Notes: generated by a model from the sequence alone, not told the origin. DNA of 64,000 nt from Alkalicoccus luteus (GCA_052061695.1 JBPZEY010000002.1), one strand, 5' to 3'. Positions 16,964 to 25,970 are shown, numbered from the stretch's first letter. A program made the numbers and translations.

Positions 16964-17705
16964 CATTATTCGGAAATCCGGACTTCCAAGCTCCTCTGTT
17001 AAAATCATTCGCCCCTTTGAAATGTCGGCAGCTGAAGAAGCTGCCGCTTCTCTGGAAGCTCCTGAAAAAGCCGAAAGAGAGATCGTTCAGGAACAGATGC
17101 AAGATATTTATTTACAGCAGGAAGAGCTCAACAGCCAAAAGCGCGAAGTCAATGAGCGTTTGTCGTATTTGGAATCCGAGATGAAGGAAAAGGCGCAGCA
17201 AATGTATGAAGAGGCAGAGAGAGAAGGCTTCCATGCAGGATTTGAGGAAGGCAGTGCGCAAGCAGCTCAGAATTGGAAAGAGCAGATCGCTGATGCTGCA
17301 TCCATCGTAGAACTTGCTTTCACGGAACGAATGCATCAGCTGGAAGAATCGCAAACGGATGTCTTAAAACTTGCTTTTCATCTTGCAGAGAAAATAATCG
17401 GCTGTGAGCTGGAGGAACGTAGCTTTTATGTTGACATGACAAAGGCAGTGTTAAAAAGCAGAAGCTGGACAGAAACTGTTACCGTTTATGCTTCTCAAGC
17501 AGATTATGCGCTCATCTGTTCTCAGCGAAATGAACTGGAGGAAGCAGCCGGGCCTGCAGCGGAGCTTATATTACTTCCGGATCCGGATCTGGATGCCGGT
17601 GGTCTCGCGATTGAAACAGAGACTTCCCGCATTGATGCAGGGGCAGACGTGCAGTTGAACGAACTGAAGAAAAAACTATTTGCAAGCAGAGCGGCCATCA
17701 CATGA
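16956..17705 (+). CDS. fliH: Flagellar assembly protein FliH
   Basis: Regulates the FliI ATPase and tethers it to the export gate. About 249 residues; a long central coiled coil (residues ~30-90) rich in E, Q and K precedes the FliH/HrpE C-terminal domain (LAFHLAEKIIGCELEERSFYVDM). Start choice: the TTG at 16956 lies 11 bases after GGAGG in the fliG end, while the in-frame ATG at 16947 abuts the ribosome site and is less likely. The stop overlaps the fliI start as ATGA. Confidence 0.93.
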   Translation: MSSIIRKSGLPSSSVKIIRPFEMSAAEEAAASLEAPEKAEREIVQEQMQDIYLQQEELNSQKREVNERLSYLESEMKEKAQQMYEEAEREGFHAGFEEGSAQAAQNWKEQIADAASIVELAFTERMHQLEESQTDVLKLAFHLAEKIIGCELEERSFYVDMTKAVLKSRSWTETVTVYASQADYALICSQRNELEEAAGPAAELILLPDPDLDAGGLAIETETSRIDAGADVQLNELKKKLFASRAAIT

Positions 17706-19027
17706 GCAGCCACATCGCCAGCCTGATGCAAATCGTCGATCGCAGCTCTTCGTTTGTCGAATACGGAAAAGTTCGCCAGGTAATCGGATTGATGATCGAG
17801 TCCGCCGGCCCCGTAGCTTCTATCGGTGATGTTTGCTTCATCTCTACTTCTGCAGGTCAGAAAATTCCAGCTGAAGTTGTGGGGTTCCGGAAAGGAAGTC
17901 TCCTTCTGATGCCATACGATAGAGTAACGTCCGTTGCACCAGGAAATCTAGTGAAAAATAGCGGCAGCCCGTGGAAGGTTCCTGTAGGAACAGGACTTAT
18001 CGGCACCGTCCTGGACGGGCTGGGCAGACCGCTGGAAAAAGGAGATCCGATATTTGGATTAACAAATATTTCGACGGATAATAACCCCCCTTCTCCTTTA
18101 TCAAGGCCGAGAATTGAACAGGTTCTCCCGATAGGTGTAAAAGTGATTGATTCACTTTTTACGATTGGAAAAGGTCAGCGGCTTGGTATTTTCGCTGGAA
18201 GCGGCGTTGGCAAAAGTACGCTGCTCTCCATGATAGCGAAACATTCAGATGCAGATATTAACGTAATTGCACTGATCGGGGAACGGGGGCGGGAAGTCAA
18301 GGATTTTATCGAACGGGATCTGGGACTGGAAGGTATGAGCAGGACGATCGTGGTAGCAGCAACCTCAGATCAGCCGGCGCTGATGCGTGTAAAGGGAGCT
18401 ATGACCGCTACCGCAGTTGCTGAATACTTTCGAAATAGAGGCATGCACGTTAATTTAATGATGGATAGCGTAACGAGAGTAGCAATGGCGCAGCGGGAAA
18501 TAGGCCTGGCAGCTGGTGAGCCACCGGCAACCAAGGGATATACACCGTCCGTATTTGCTATGTTACCTAGACTTCTTGAACGAAGCGGGACAAATAAAAA
18601 CGGCTCTATAACAGCCTTCTATACGGTTTTAGTTGATGGAGATGACTTCAACGAACCAATTGCAGACACGGTCCGCGGAATCTTGGATGGCCATATCGTT
18701 CTCGACAGAGAACTCGCAAACCGCGGACATTTTCCGGCTGTGAACGTTCTGCAAAGCATCAGCCGGGTGATGAACGAGTTATGTACTCCGGACCATTTGC
18801 GCACCGCAGAAGAATTCAGGCATCTGCTGGCTGTATATAAAGAGCATGAGGATCTCATCTCAATCGGAGCCTATAAAAAAGGTGCTAATTCGCATGTAGA
18901 CCGGGCCCTCAAGCTTTACCCGGATTTGATGGAGGCTGTCAAACAGCAGGCGGATGAGCATTTGTCCTTTCCTGAAGCAGTTGAAGCCCTAACTGAAGTC
19001 GTTTACAAAGGAGCTGGACAAACTTGA
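17702..19027 (+). CDS. fliI: Flagellum-specific ATP synthase FliI
   Basis: ATPase of the flagellar type III export apparatus, homologous to F1 beta. The 441 residues contain Walker A GSGVGKST (about residues 166-173), IALIGERGREVKDFIERDLG, the Walker B region VNLMMDSVTRVAMAQREIGLAAGEPPATKGY and the DDFNEPIADTVRGILDGHIVLDRELANRGHFPAV segment typical of secretory ATPases. Start overlaps fliH, stop overlaps fliJ, so the three are coupled. Length is that of B. subtilis FliI (438-440). Confidence 0.98.
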   Translation: MSSHIASLMQIVDRSSSFVEYGKVRQVIGLMIESAGPVASIGDVCFISTSAGQKIPAEVVGFRKGSLLLMPYDRVTSVAPGNLVKNSGSPWKVPVGTGLIGTVLDGLGRPLEKGDPIFGLTNISTDNNPPSPLSRPRIEQVLPIGVKVIDSLFTIGKGQRLGIFAGSGVGKSTLLSMIAKHSDADINVIALIGERGREVKDFIERDLGLEGMSRTIVVAATSDQPALMRVKGAMTATAVAEYFRNRGMHVNLMMDSVTRVAMAQREIGLAAGEPPATKGYTPSVFAMLPRLLERSGTNKNGSITAFYTVLVDGDDFNEPIADTVRGILDGHIVLDRELANRGHFPAVNVLQSISRVMNELCTPDHLRTAEEFRHLLAVYKEHEDLISIGAYKKGANSHVDRALKLYPDLMEAVKQQADEHLSFPEAVEALTEVVYKGAGQT

Positions 19028-19467
19028 CGTTTACGTTCTCACTTCGAAAAGTGCAGGAAATAAAAGAAAACGAGCGAGCTGATGCGGCGGCTGCATTTGC
19101 AAGAGCAGCTGATCACTTTGAGGAATGCGGCAGCCGTTTGTTTGAGTCACTAAAAAGAAAAGAAGTATTAACGGACAAACAAAATGTCTCTTTGACAGGG
19201 GGGATCAGGGCGGAAGACCTCGTTCAGTTTCGTCAGGAAATGGATTACCTGGAGAAAATGATAGCCACGCTGCAGCGCGAAACACAGCATGCGCGCCGCC
19301 ACATGCAGGAAAAAGAAAAGGTTCTGCAGCAGCTGTCGCAGGACGTTCGAAAATTCGATGTGCTGTTTAAAAAAGAATTAGACCGGTTTCAATTGGAAGA
19401 AAAACGGCTTGAGCGGCTTAACATGGATGAAATATCAATGCGCCAGTTTTCACGAAAGATGAGTTGA
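19024..19467 (+). CDS. fliJ: Flagellar export protein FliJ
   Basis: Coiled-coil stalk-like protein that couples FliI to FlhA. The 147 residues are almost entirely helical coiled coil (for example REMDYLEKMIATLQRE-like heptads). TTG start at 19024 overlapping the fliI stop (TTGA), with AAAGGAG 10 bases upstream. Identified by position, length and coiled-coil nature as much as by sequence. Confidence 0.93.
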   Translation: MTFTFSLRKVQEIKENERADAAAAFARAADHFEECGSRLFESLKRKEVLTDKQNVSLTGGIRAEDLVQFRQEMDYLEKMIATLQRETQHARRHMQEKEKVLQQLSQDVRKFDVLFKKELDRFQLEEKRLERLNMDEISMRQFSRKMS

Positions 19468-19474
19468 TCAAACG

Positions 19475-20005
19475 ATGCCCGCTGTTAAAGAAAAAAAACA
19501 GAGCAAACTGCAGCTGATTTTTATGGTAGTGATTATTCCTGTCTTGTTTGCCGTTATGCTGGCAGGAGTAGTCATGTACTATCTCGGTTTTCAACCAGTT
19601 CGATATGCTGCTGATTTTACCGCTTCTTTGTTCAGTGAAGAAGAAGTCGATGAAGAAGAGGAAGCAGTGTTGCACCATGAGAATCAGGAACTGCAGCGAC
19701 GTATTGAGGAATTGGAATTAGAGCTGGAAGAAGCGCTTGCTGCTGCTGAAGAGGAAGATCCCGAATTCGAAGAAGAGGAAGATGAAAATGAAGATTCCAG
19801 TCAGGCCCTTGAAGAACTGGAGGATATGATTCGTACGCTTCAACTTATGACTGCTTCGAGAGCAGCGGCGATCATGGAAGAAATGACGCTTGAAGAGGCA
19901 GTAACGTATTTTAGGGGGATGCAGGTGACAAGCAGGGCCGAGATCCTCTCCAGAATGGAGGAAGATCAGGCGGCAGCGATCATCAATGCACTGTCGAGCG
20001 AATAA
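19475..20005 (+). CDS. ylxF: YlxF/MotE-family protein with acidic coiled coil
   Basis: One membrane segment at residues ~14-36 (LIFMVVIIPVLFAVMLAGVVMYYLG), then a very acidic coiled coil at ~53-113 (EEEVDEEEEAV... FEEEEDENED) and a C-terminal helical domain similar to the MgtE intracellular N domain (MTASRAAAIMEEMTLEEAV, LSRMEEDQAAAIINAL). B. subtilis ylxF has the same place between fliJ and fliK. In other bacteria the related MotE is a chaperone for MotC; the role here is not proven. The density of acidic residues is high even for the family. Confidence 0.88.
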   Translation: MPAVKEKKQSKLQLIFMVVIIPVLFAVMLAGVVMYYLGFQPVRYAADFTASLFSEEEVDEEEEAVLHHENQELQRRIEELELELEEALAAAEEEDPEFEEEEDENEDSSQALEELEDMIRTLQLMTASRAAAIMEEMTLEEAVTYFRGMQVTSRAEILSRMEEDQAAAIINALSSE

Positions 20006-20037
20006 TCAGTGATCTGATACCGAAAGGAGGTGAAAAA

Positions 20038-21276
20038 ATGCTCATACAGCTTATGCGAGCAGTAATGACAGAAACGCCGATTCATTCAAAAGACGATGCA
20101 TCATCTGAGCACGCTTTTATGGACTTGCTTCAGCTTGCGGAAGAAAATACGGGCGAGCCAGTAGAGGAGCTGATGTCAGAAGAGTTACTGGATGAAGCTG
20201 ATGTTCCACTCCTGATGCTGCCGAGAGAGGCGCAAACAGTAATCAGGGAATTGTTGGAGAGGCTGCAGGAGGAACAAGGTGTTTTTACCATTGATGCAAT
20301 ATCCGGAGAACTGATTTTAGAGCAGCCTGGTGATGGAGAACAAAGAAAACAGCCTGTCGACACGGAGAATCAAACGCTCCTGCACCAAATTGAACAGCTG
20401 ATCAGCGGTGAAGTCGATTCGTTGGACCTGATAAAGCTTGAACGAGTGGCAGCTGAAGTACTCTACAGTGCTATAAAGAACTCAGCAGCTCTGGAGCTGT
20501 TCGCAGAAGAAGTAACCAAGTGGATCGATATGCAGGATGCCACTGGTGAGCTGAAGGAAGTCAACCAGCTGCTGACAGTGAAAGAAGCTGAAGCTCTTTT
20601 AGTACTGATTCAATCAGAATTGAAACAACACGAACCTGTCAGAGCGCCCGAACAGGCATTTATTTTTAGACGGCCAGGAGAACAGACAGCAGCTCGACCT
20701 GTTTTTGAAGAACCGCTTCCGGTGATGAAACAAAAAGCCCCTGTGAAACCCGTCAAATCAGAGGCGTTCTTACATCATAAGCCGCTCCCGGATATCCGTG
20801 TTCAAACGTTTGTCCCGCTTTCCATGCAGGCAGCCGTTACGGAAAGCACCGGGAGGCAGGAGACGATGATCAAGCAATTTGAAACGCTGGTGAAACGACT
20901 GCAAGTACAGCAGATGCAAAACGGAGCGCAGCAACTTACAATCCGTCTGCATCCACAAAGCCTCGGCAGACTGGAAGTTACACTGCAGCAGGTAAATGGT
21001 GTCATGCAAGCCAGAATCATGACATTTACCTCGCAGGCCAGAGAAGTGATGGAGCAGACTGTGCATCAGCTTAAACAAGCCTTTCAACAGCAGAATTTAC
21101 AGTTGGACCGCATTGATATTCAACAGTCTGTACAGCAATGGAAAGAACATCAGGAGTCAAAACGCCAACAGCAGGAGCCAAACCTTGAAGCTGCTCAGGA
21201 AGATGAAGAGGAGCAGGATACAGATTTGGATTTCAGCGAGCTGATGGCATCCTTATTAGAGGAGGTGAATGACTAA
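20038..21276 (+). CDS. fliK: Flagellar hook-length control protein FliK
   Basis: Secreted ruler that measures the hook and triggers FlhB to switch export specificity. The 412 residues are variable and acidic at the N-terminus and carry the conserved C-terminal domain at about 290-365 (QQLTIRLHPQSLGRLEVTL, VMQARIMTFTSQAREVMEQ, LKQAFQQQNLQLDRIDI). The tail is Q/E-rich. Very strong AAAGGAGGTG ribosome site. The stop shares one base with the flgD start. Confidence 0.95.
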   Translation: MLIQLMRAVMTETPIHSKDDASSEHAFMDLLQLAEENTGEPVEELMSEELLDEADVPLLMLPREAQTVIRELLERLQEEQGVFTIDAISGELILEQPGDGEQRKQPVDTENQTLLHQIEQLISGEVDSLDLIKLERVAAEVLYSAIKNSAALELFAEEVTKWIDMQDATGELKEVNQLLTVKEAEALLVLIQSELKQHEPVRAPEQAFIFRRPGEQTAARPVFEEPLPVMKQKAPVKPVKSEAFLHHKPLPDIRVQTFVPLSMQAAVTESTGRQETMIKQFETLVKRLQVQQMQNGAQQLTIRLHPQSLGRLEVTLQQVNGVMQARIMTFTSQAREVMEQTVHQLKQAFQQQNLQLDRIDIQQSVQQWKEHQESKRQQQEPNLEAAQEDEEEQDTDLDFSELMASLLEEVND

Positions 21277-21722
21277 TGCTTCAATCGGCAGGAACAAGTC
21301 CTCAACCTGTATTCTACGAAGATTTAGTTAAACAGAAAAAGAACCAGGCGCCGCAGCAGGATTTAGACCGAGATGCATTTCTTAAGATTCTTTTGACGCA
21401 GCTTCAAAATCAGGACCCAATGAATCCAATGGAAGATAAAGAGTTTATTGCTCAAATGGCGCAGTTTTCGACACTGGAGCAAATGACGAACTTGAACGAA
21501 ACAATGAGAAAAATGTTTGAAAGCCAGCAGCAGAATGGTTTTGTTTCGCACAGCGATTTGATCGGTCGGGAAATTACGTATGAAATGGAAGACGAAGAAG
21601 GCCGCAAATCAGAAAAAACAGGAATAGTAGATTCCGTTTTATTTAAAGATGGGCGAGCGATGCTTGCAGTCGGAGAGGAAAAGATACCGACCTCCAGCCT
21701 TCGATCTGTTAATCAAATGTAA
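21276..21722 (+). CDS. flgD: Flagellar hook-capping protein FlgD
   Basis: Scaffold cap for hook polymerisation. The 148 residues contain the N-terminal signature DRDAFLKILLTQLQNQDPMNPMEDKEFIAQMAQFSTLEQMTNLN and a short C-terminal part (LIGREITYEMEDEEGRK). It lacks the long C-terminal Ig-like and tudor domains of enterobacterial FlgD (about 230 residues); the short form is normal for Bacillus (about 140). Confidence 0.95.
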   Translation: MLQSAGTSPQPVFYEDLVKQKKNQAPQQDLDRDAFLKILLTQLQNQDPMNPMEDKEFIAQMAQFSTLEQMTNLNETMRKMFESQQQNGFVSHSDLIGREITYEMEDEEGRKSEKTGIVDSVLFKDGRAMLAVGEEKIPTSSLRSVNQM

Positions 21723-21734
21723 AGGAGAGGGACA

Positions 21735-22097
21735 ATGACCAAGATCATGCCCCATCATCTCCAGTTTCCGCCGCCTGGAGCATTGAACAAACCGGAGCAA
21801 AACGGCAGAGCCGACTTCAAAGCAGCTCTACAGTCTGCAGAATCAGGTATTCAGCTGAGTAAACACGCAGCAAAACGAATGCAGGAAAGAGATATATCCA
21901 TTTCTTCGGATACTTGGAGAACGATGGATCAGAAACTGTCCGAAGCAGAACAAAAAGGAGTAACCGACTCCGTTGTTATAACGGCTGACGCTGCACTGGT
22001 TGTTAATACGGCCAGTAAGACAGTCATCACTGCAGTCGAACGCGGCGAGAGCAACGGAAGTATTTTCAGTAATATTAACGGCACCATCATTTTATAG
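21735..22097 (+). CDS. TIGR02530-type flagellar operon protein
   Basis: A 120-residue protein with an ordered C-terminal domain (LSKHAAKRMQERDISISSD, then VVITADAALVVNTASKTVITAVER) that matches a family of flagellar-operon proteins found between flgD and the hook gene in many Firmicutes. It has no signal peptide or membrane segment. Function is unknown; position suggests a hook-assembly or chaperone role. Good AAAGGAGAGG ribosome site. The family name is assigned from memory of the motif. Confidence 0.8.
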   Translation: MTKIMPHHLQFPPPGALNKPEQNGRADFKAALQSAESGIQLSKHAAKRMQERDISISSDTWRTMDQKLSEAEQKGVTDSVVITADAALVVNTASKTVITAVERGESNGSIFSNINGTIIL

Positions 22098-22148
22098 TCG
22101 GCTGGACCTTCGGGAAGCCGATGCGCTGCTGACTGACAGATGCAGCGC
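22098..22148 (+). other. Two tandem hairpins between the TIGR02530-type gene and flgE
   Basis: TCGGCT/AGCCGA (22098-22121) and GCGCTGC/GCAGCGC (22123-22148) follow each other directly. There is no T-run, so termination is unlikely. They stand just before the flgE ribosome site (GAAAGGGG) and could be RNA processing or stability elements. Confidence 0.5.
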
Positions 22149-22174
22149 CTACATTCGAAAGGGGATAGCATACG

Positions 22175-23050
22175 ATGCTTCGATCATTATATTCAGGTAT
22201 TGGCGGGATGGGGAACTTCCAAAACAAGCTGGATGTTATCGGAAACAACATTTCAAACGTTAACACACACGGATTTAAAAAAGGACGGACGACTTTTAAC
22301 GACCTCGTCAGTCAGCAGATGCAGGGGGCCGGTGCTGCCGGTGCTCAACGAGGCGGAACAAACCCGCAGCAGATTGGCCTTGGCGGCGGCATGTCAACAA
22401 TCGATACGGTTAATACGCAAGGCTCCCTTCAAACCACCGGCCGCGATCTTGATCTGGCGATTACCGGTGACGGCTACTTTGTCGTTCAGGACGGCGATCA
22501 GATGATGTACACCCGCGCCGGCAACTTTTACCTGGATTCAACCGGAACATTAGTGAACGGTGACGGGCTAAGCGTAATGGGTGTCGGTCCAGGAAATGAC
22601 GCTGATGCCTTCGGGGAGGGAGCGCTTGGTCCACTGACTATTCAAGCAGGTGCAGCAGCTGGTGATATAGGAGCTGATATCGATGATGCGGAGGCAACTC
22701 TGCAAAGCTTCAGTATCGCACCGTCTGGAGAAATTAACGGAGTATTTTCAAATGGTCAGTCTGCTGTACTCGGGCGTATCTCCATGGCAAACTTTGCTAA
22801 TCCGGGTGGACTGAATAAGGCAGGCAACAATACGTACGCCGTCACGGCGAACTCTGGTGATCCGCAGTTTGGCACGCCTGGTACTCAGGGGCGCGGCGAA
22901 TTAGTCGGTGCTTCTCTTGAAATGTCGAACGTCGATCTTTCCGAGGAATTTGCCGAAATGATTATTGCTCAACGTGGATTTCAGGCGAATACACGAATGA
23001 TTACAACATCAGATGAAATCCTTCAGGAGCTCGTTAATCTGAAGCGTTAA
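22175..23050 (+). CDS. flgE: Flagellar hook protein FlgE
   Basis: Major subunit of the hook (named flgG in older Bacillus literature). The 291 residues have the N-terminal rod/hook motif SLYSGIGGMGNFQNKLDVIGNNISNVNTHGFKK, the central ITGDGYFVVQ...YTRAGNFYLDSTGTLV segment, and the C-terminal motif GASLEMSNVDLSEEFAEMIIAQRGFQANTRMITTSDEIL. It is somewhat longer than B. subtilis FlgE (264), the extra residues being G/A/D-rich in the middle (about 130-165). Confidence 0.96.
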   Translation: MLRSLYSGIGGMGNFQNKLDVIGNNISNVNTHGFKKGRTTFNDLVSQQMQGAGAAGAQRGGTNPQQIGLGGGMSTIDTVNTQGSLQTTGRDLDLAITGDGYFVVQDGDQMMYTRAGNFYLDSTGTLVNGDGLSVMGVGPGNDADAFGEGALGPLTIQAGAAAGDIGADIDDAEATLQSFSIAPSGEINGVFSNGQSAVLGRISMANFANPGGLNKAGNNTYAVTANSGDPQFGTPGTQGRGELVGASLEMSNVDLSEEFAEMIIAQRGFQANTRMITTSDEILQELVNLKR

Positions 23051-23068
23051 ATATAACTAACGGCGAAC

Positions 23069-23091
23069 CGGGCAGCAGTTCTGCTGCTCCG
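23069..23091 (+). other. Hairpin after flgE
   Basis: GCAGCAG (23072-23078), a TT loop and CTGCTGC (23081-23087), extended by CGG/CCG with one bulged base. No clear T-run follows. It lies in the 64-base gap between flgE and swrD. Confidence 0.5.
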
Positions 23092-23114
23092 TCGTCTTAA
23101 TTGGAGGTGGCTGA

Positions 23115-23348
23115 GTGATTGAACTGACCCGTTTAAACAGCCAGCCATTTATGCTGAACGCCCTGTTCATTGAACAAATTCAGTCTTTTCCAGATACAAC
23201 GATCACCCTGATTAACGGAAAAAAACTGGTCGTTTTAGAAACAGAGCAGCAGATGGCTGAAAAAATAAAGAGATTTTATCAAGAAGTCGGACTGGCTGGA
23301 ACAGCAGCCGGACTCGTGTTGGAAGGGGAAAAAAATGCTTCAGAATAG
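23115..23348 (+). CDS. swrD: FlbD/SwrD family protein
   Basis: A 77-residue protein of the FlbD family: IELTRLNSQPFMLNALFIEQIQSFPDTTITLINGKKLVVLE. SwrD in B. subtilis raises flagellar motor power and swarming and lies at the same place after flgE. GTG start at 23115 with TGGAGGTGG upstream. The end overlaps fliL by 14 bases. B. subtilis SwrD has about 71 residues. Confidence 0.9.
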   Translation: MIELTRLNSQPFMLNALFIEQIQSFPDTTITLINGKKLVVLETEQQMAEKIKRFYQEVGLAGTAAGLVLEGEKNASE

Positions 23349-23769
23349 GCTGCTGAACGTGACGCTTATGGTGCTGGCTGCTATGACCCTGATCGGTATC
23401 ATTACATTCTTTTTATACACACAATTTTTCGAAACGAGCGTCGAGGGAGAAGAAGAACCGAAAGTTGAGGAAATTGTAAGCAGGTCGCTTGAAACGGAAG
23501 AGATTACGACAAATCTGTACTCAAATCAGATTATTCGTTCATCGTTCGTTCTGCAGGCAGACAGTGAAGATGCAAAAGCAGAGCTCGAAATGAGACAGTT
23601 TCAAGTAGAAAACATTATTATCGGACAGCTTTCCGACAGGTCTGTAGATGATTTTCGCGGATCTGAAGGAATTCGTAACTTAGAAGCCAGCATTCGGGAA
23701 GAATTAAATCAATTGATGACAGAAGGCAATGTCGTAGAAGTTTATATGAATCAGAAAGTGATTCAATAA
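23335..23769 (+). CDS. fliL: Flagellar basal body-associated protein FliL
   Basis: Single-pass membrane protein that stabilises the stator. The 144 residues have a membrane segment at about 6-30 (LNVTLMVLAAMTLIGIITFFLY), a linker, and the FliL domain (NQIIRSSFVLQADSEDAKAELEMRQFQVENIIIGQLS). Its start lies within the swrD end, following GGAAGGGG. Confidence 0.94.
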   Translation: MLQNRLLNVTLMVLAAMTLIGIITFFLYTQFFETSVEGEEEPKVEEIVSRSLETEEITTNLYSNQIIRSSFVLQADSEDAKAELEMRQFQVENIIIGQLSDRSVDDFRGSEGIRNLEASIREELNQLMTEGNVVEVYMNQKVIQ

Positions 23770-23800
23770 ACCGGTTTTACAATAAGGCGAGGTGTTTGGC

Positions 23801-24793
23801 ATGGCAGATGTGCTCTCACAAAGTGAGATCGACGCTCTTCTCTCTTCGTTATCTACTGGAGAAGTAGACGCAGATGAGCTGAAAAAAGAAGAAACAGAAA
23901 AGAAAATAAAAGTCTACGACTTTAAGCGGGCGCTCCGTTTTTCAAAAGACCAGGTCAGGTCGATAACGCGCATTCACGAAAATTTCGCCAGGCTGCTGAC
24001 CACCCAGCTTTCCGCTCACCTAAGAACGTACGTTTCGATCTCGGTAGCTTCTGTCGATCAGCTCCCTTACGAAGAGTTTATCCGGTCGGTTCCGAAGATG
24101 ACGATTTTAAACGTGTTTGAACCATTTCCGCTTGATGGACGCTTCGTAATGGAGATGAACCCAAACATTGCCTACGCAATGCTCGACCGCATGCTCGGCG
24201 GACGAGGAGAACCATATAACAAGGTTGAAAATCTGACGGAAATAGAAATTAAAATCATGACCCAGCTGTTTCAGCGTATGCTGGAGGTTTTCCGCGAGGC
24301 CTGGCTCTCAGTGGAAGAGTTCGATCCTGTGATGGAGGACGTGGAGGTCAATCCTCAATTTCTTCAACTGGCTTCTCCAAATGAAACGGTTGTCGTTATT
24401 TCATTTTCAACCGCAATTGGAGAAGCATCCGGGATGATCAATATTTGCCTTCCGCACGTAGTCATTGAATCAATCCTTCCGAGATTGTCGATTCATCTAT
24501 GGATGCAGGAGAAGCAAAAGGAGCGTAATGAAGAAGAGCTGCAATCATTGGAGTGGCATGTGAAAGGCTCCCAGGTCCCCTTCATCGTCGAGCTGGGCAG
24601 GACCGATGTCACCATTGAGGAGTTTTTATCGCTCGGCGGCGGCGACATGATCGAACTAAATCAAAAATACGATAGACCGCTTACGGCCAGAGTTGGCGAA
24701 GAATCCAAATTTAAAGTACAGCCAGGTAAAATGAAACAATCACTTGCTGTACAGGTCACGGAAGTACTGGAGGGACTGGATAATGATGAATGA
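23801..24793 (+). CDS. fliM: Flagellar motor switch protein FliM
   Basis: C-ring protein that binds phospho-CheY and controls rotation sense. The 330 residues begin with the CheY-binding peptide LSQSEIDALLSSL, continue with the CheC-like middle domain and end with a SpoA/FliN-like domain (VELGRTDVTIEEFLSLGGGDMIELN). The ATG at 23801 is 6-7 bases after AAGGCGAGGTG; the in-frame GTG at 23792 lies inside that site. The end overlaps fliY. Confidence 0.97.
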   Translation: MADVLSQSEIDALLSSLSTGEVDADELKKEETEKKIKVYDFKRALRFSKDQVRSITRIHENFARLLTTQLSAHLRTYVSISVASVDQLPYEEFIRSVPKMTILNVFEPFPLDGRFVMEMNPNIAYAMLDRMLGGRGEPYNKVENLTEIEIKIMTQLFQRMLEVFREAWLSVEEFDPVMEDVEVNPQFLQLASPNETVVVISFSTAIGEASGMINICLPHVVIESILPRLSIHLWMQEKQKERNEEELQSLEWHVKGSQVPFIVELGRTDVTIEEFLSLGGGDMIELNQKYDRPLTARVGEESKFKVQPGKMKQSLAVQVTEVLEGLDNDE

Positions 24794-25970
24794 CGATATG
24801 CTTTCACAAGACGAAATAAATGAATTGTTGAACGGCCTGGATGAAGAGGAACCCGATCCGGCACCTGAGCCTGAAGCCGAAAAGATTCCACCAAAAGAAG
24901 CAGGGCTCGAGGCGATAGAAGAGGATGCGCTGGGTGAAATCGGCAACATAGCATTTGGAAGTTCGGCTACTGCACTGTCTACGCTACTTAATCAGAAGGT
25001 CGACATTACAACTCCAAAAGTACAGATGGTTGCCCGTGAATCGCTGCAGCAGGAATTCCCAAAACCGCACGTTGCTGTATCTGTCGAGTACACGGAAGGG
25101 TTTGAAGGCGTGAACCTTCTCGTAATTAAAACGAAGGATGCTGCAATCATTGCAGACCTGATGATGGGCAATGATGGGATGAACGTAGAAGAACAGCTTG
25201 GCGAAATGGAAATGAGTGCCGTACAGGAAGCGATGAATCAGATGATGGGTTCAGCTTCCACCTCCATGTCGACGATATTCAATCAAAAAGTAGATATATC
25301 GCCACCGGGCATTTCTATCATGGATCTGCAGGAGGATCCGGATGGCGCGGAGCTTCCGGATGACGATCAGCTCGTACAAATATCATTTGATTTAAAAATC
25401 GGAACACTCATCGATTCGAAAATTATGCAGCTGTTTACCCTGTCGTTTGCAAAAAACATGGTGCAAAAGCTGATGAACCCTGCTGCACAGGATATCCCGA
25501 ATGAGGTACTGGAAACGGTAACGGAGGATCAGCCGGCAGCTGCCGCTGAACCTGAAAAAGAAAGCAGGACGCCCGCGGAGAGCGCGCGCTTAAATGAACC
25601 CAACCATCAGCCTCAGCATGTCGGTACAAGGCATCCGCAGCGGGAAGCAGATATTCATGAAGCAGCCTTTACAGATTTTTCAGGTCCGCAGTTAAGCGAT
25701 CAGGAAACAAGAAATCTGGAAATGCTGATGGAAATACCGCTTGAAGTTACGGTTGAGCTGGGCAGAACGAAGCGCTCCATCAAAGATATTTTGGAGTTCT
25801 CAAAAGGATCGATAGTTGAACTGGACAAGCTGGCCGGAGAACCGGTAGATATTTTAGTGAATCAGCGCCTGATTGCAAAAGGGGAAGTCGTCGTCATCGA
25901 TGAAAACTTCGGTGTGCGCGTACTGGATATTGTCAGCAAAGAAGACCGAATGAAAAATTTACGCGGATAG
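24783..25970 (+). CDS. fliY: Flagellar motor switch phosphatase FliY (FliN fused to a CheC-like domain)
   Basis: C-ring component that also dephosphorylates CheY-P. The 395 residues show an N-terminal CheY-binding peptide (MLSQDEINELLNG), a CheC-type phosphatase domain with both active-site motifs present (ALGEIGNIAFGSSATALSTL and VQEAMNQMMGSASTSMSTI), an acidic/proline linker at ~260-310, and a C-terminal FliN domain (IPLEVTVELGRTKRSIKDILEFSKGSIVELD). The ATG at 24783 follows GGAGGG; the frame extends upstream within fliM but without support. B. subtilis FliY has 378 residues. Confidence 0.97.
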   Translation: MMNDDMLSQDEINELLNGLDEEEPDPAPEPEAEKIPPKEAGLEAIEEDALGEIGNIAFGSSATALSTLLNQKVDITTPKVQMVARESLQQEFPKPHVAVSVEYTEGFEGVNLLVIKTKDAAIIADLMMGNDGMNVEEQLGEMEMSAVQEAMNQMMGSASTSMSTIFNQKVDISPPGISIMDLQEDPDGAELPDDDQLVQISFDLKIGTLIDSKIMQLFTLSFAKNMVQKLMNPAAQDIPNEVLETVTEDQPAAAAEPEKESRTPAESARLNEPNHQPQHVGTRHPQREADIHEAAFTDFSGPQLSDQETRNLEMLMEIPLEVTVELGRTKRSIKDILEFSKGSIVELDKLAGEPVDILVNQRLIAKGEVVVIDENFGVRVLDIVSKEDRMKNLRG

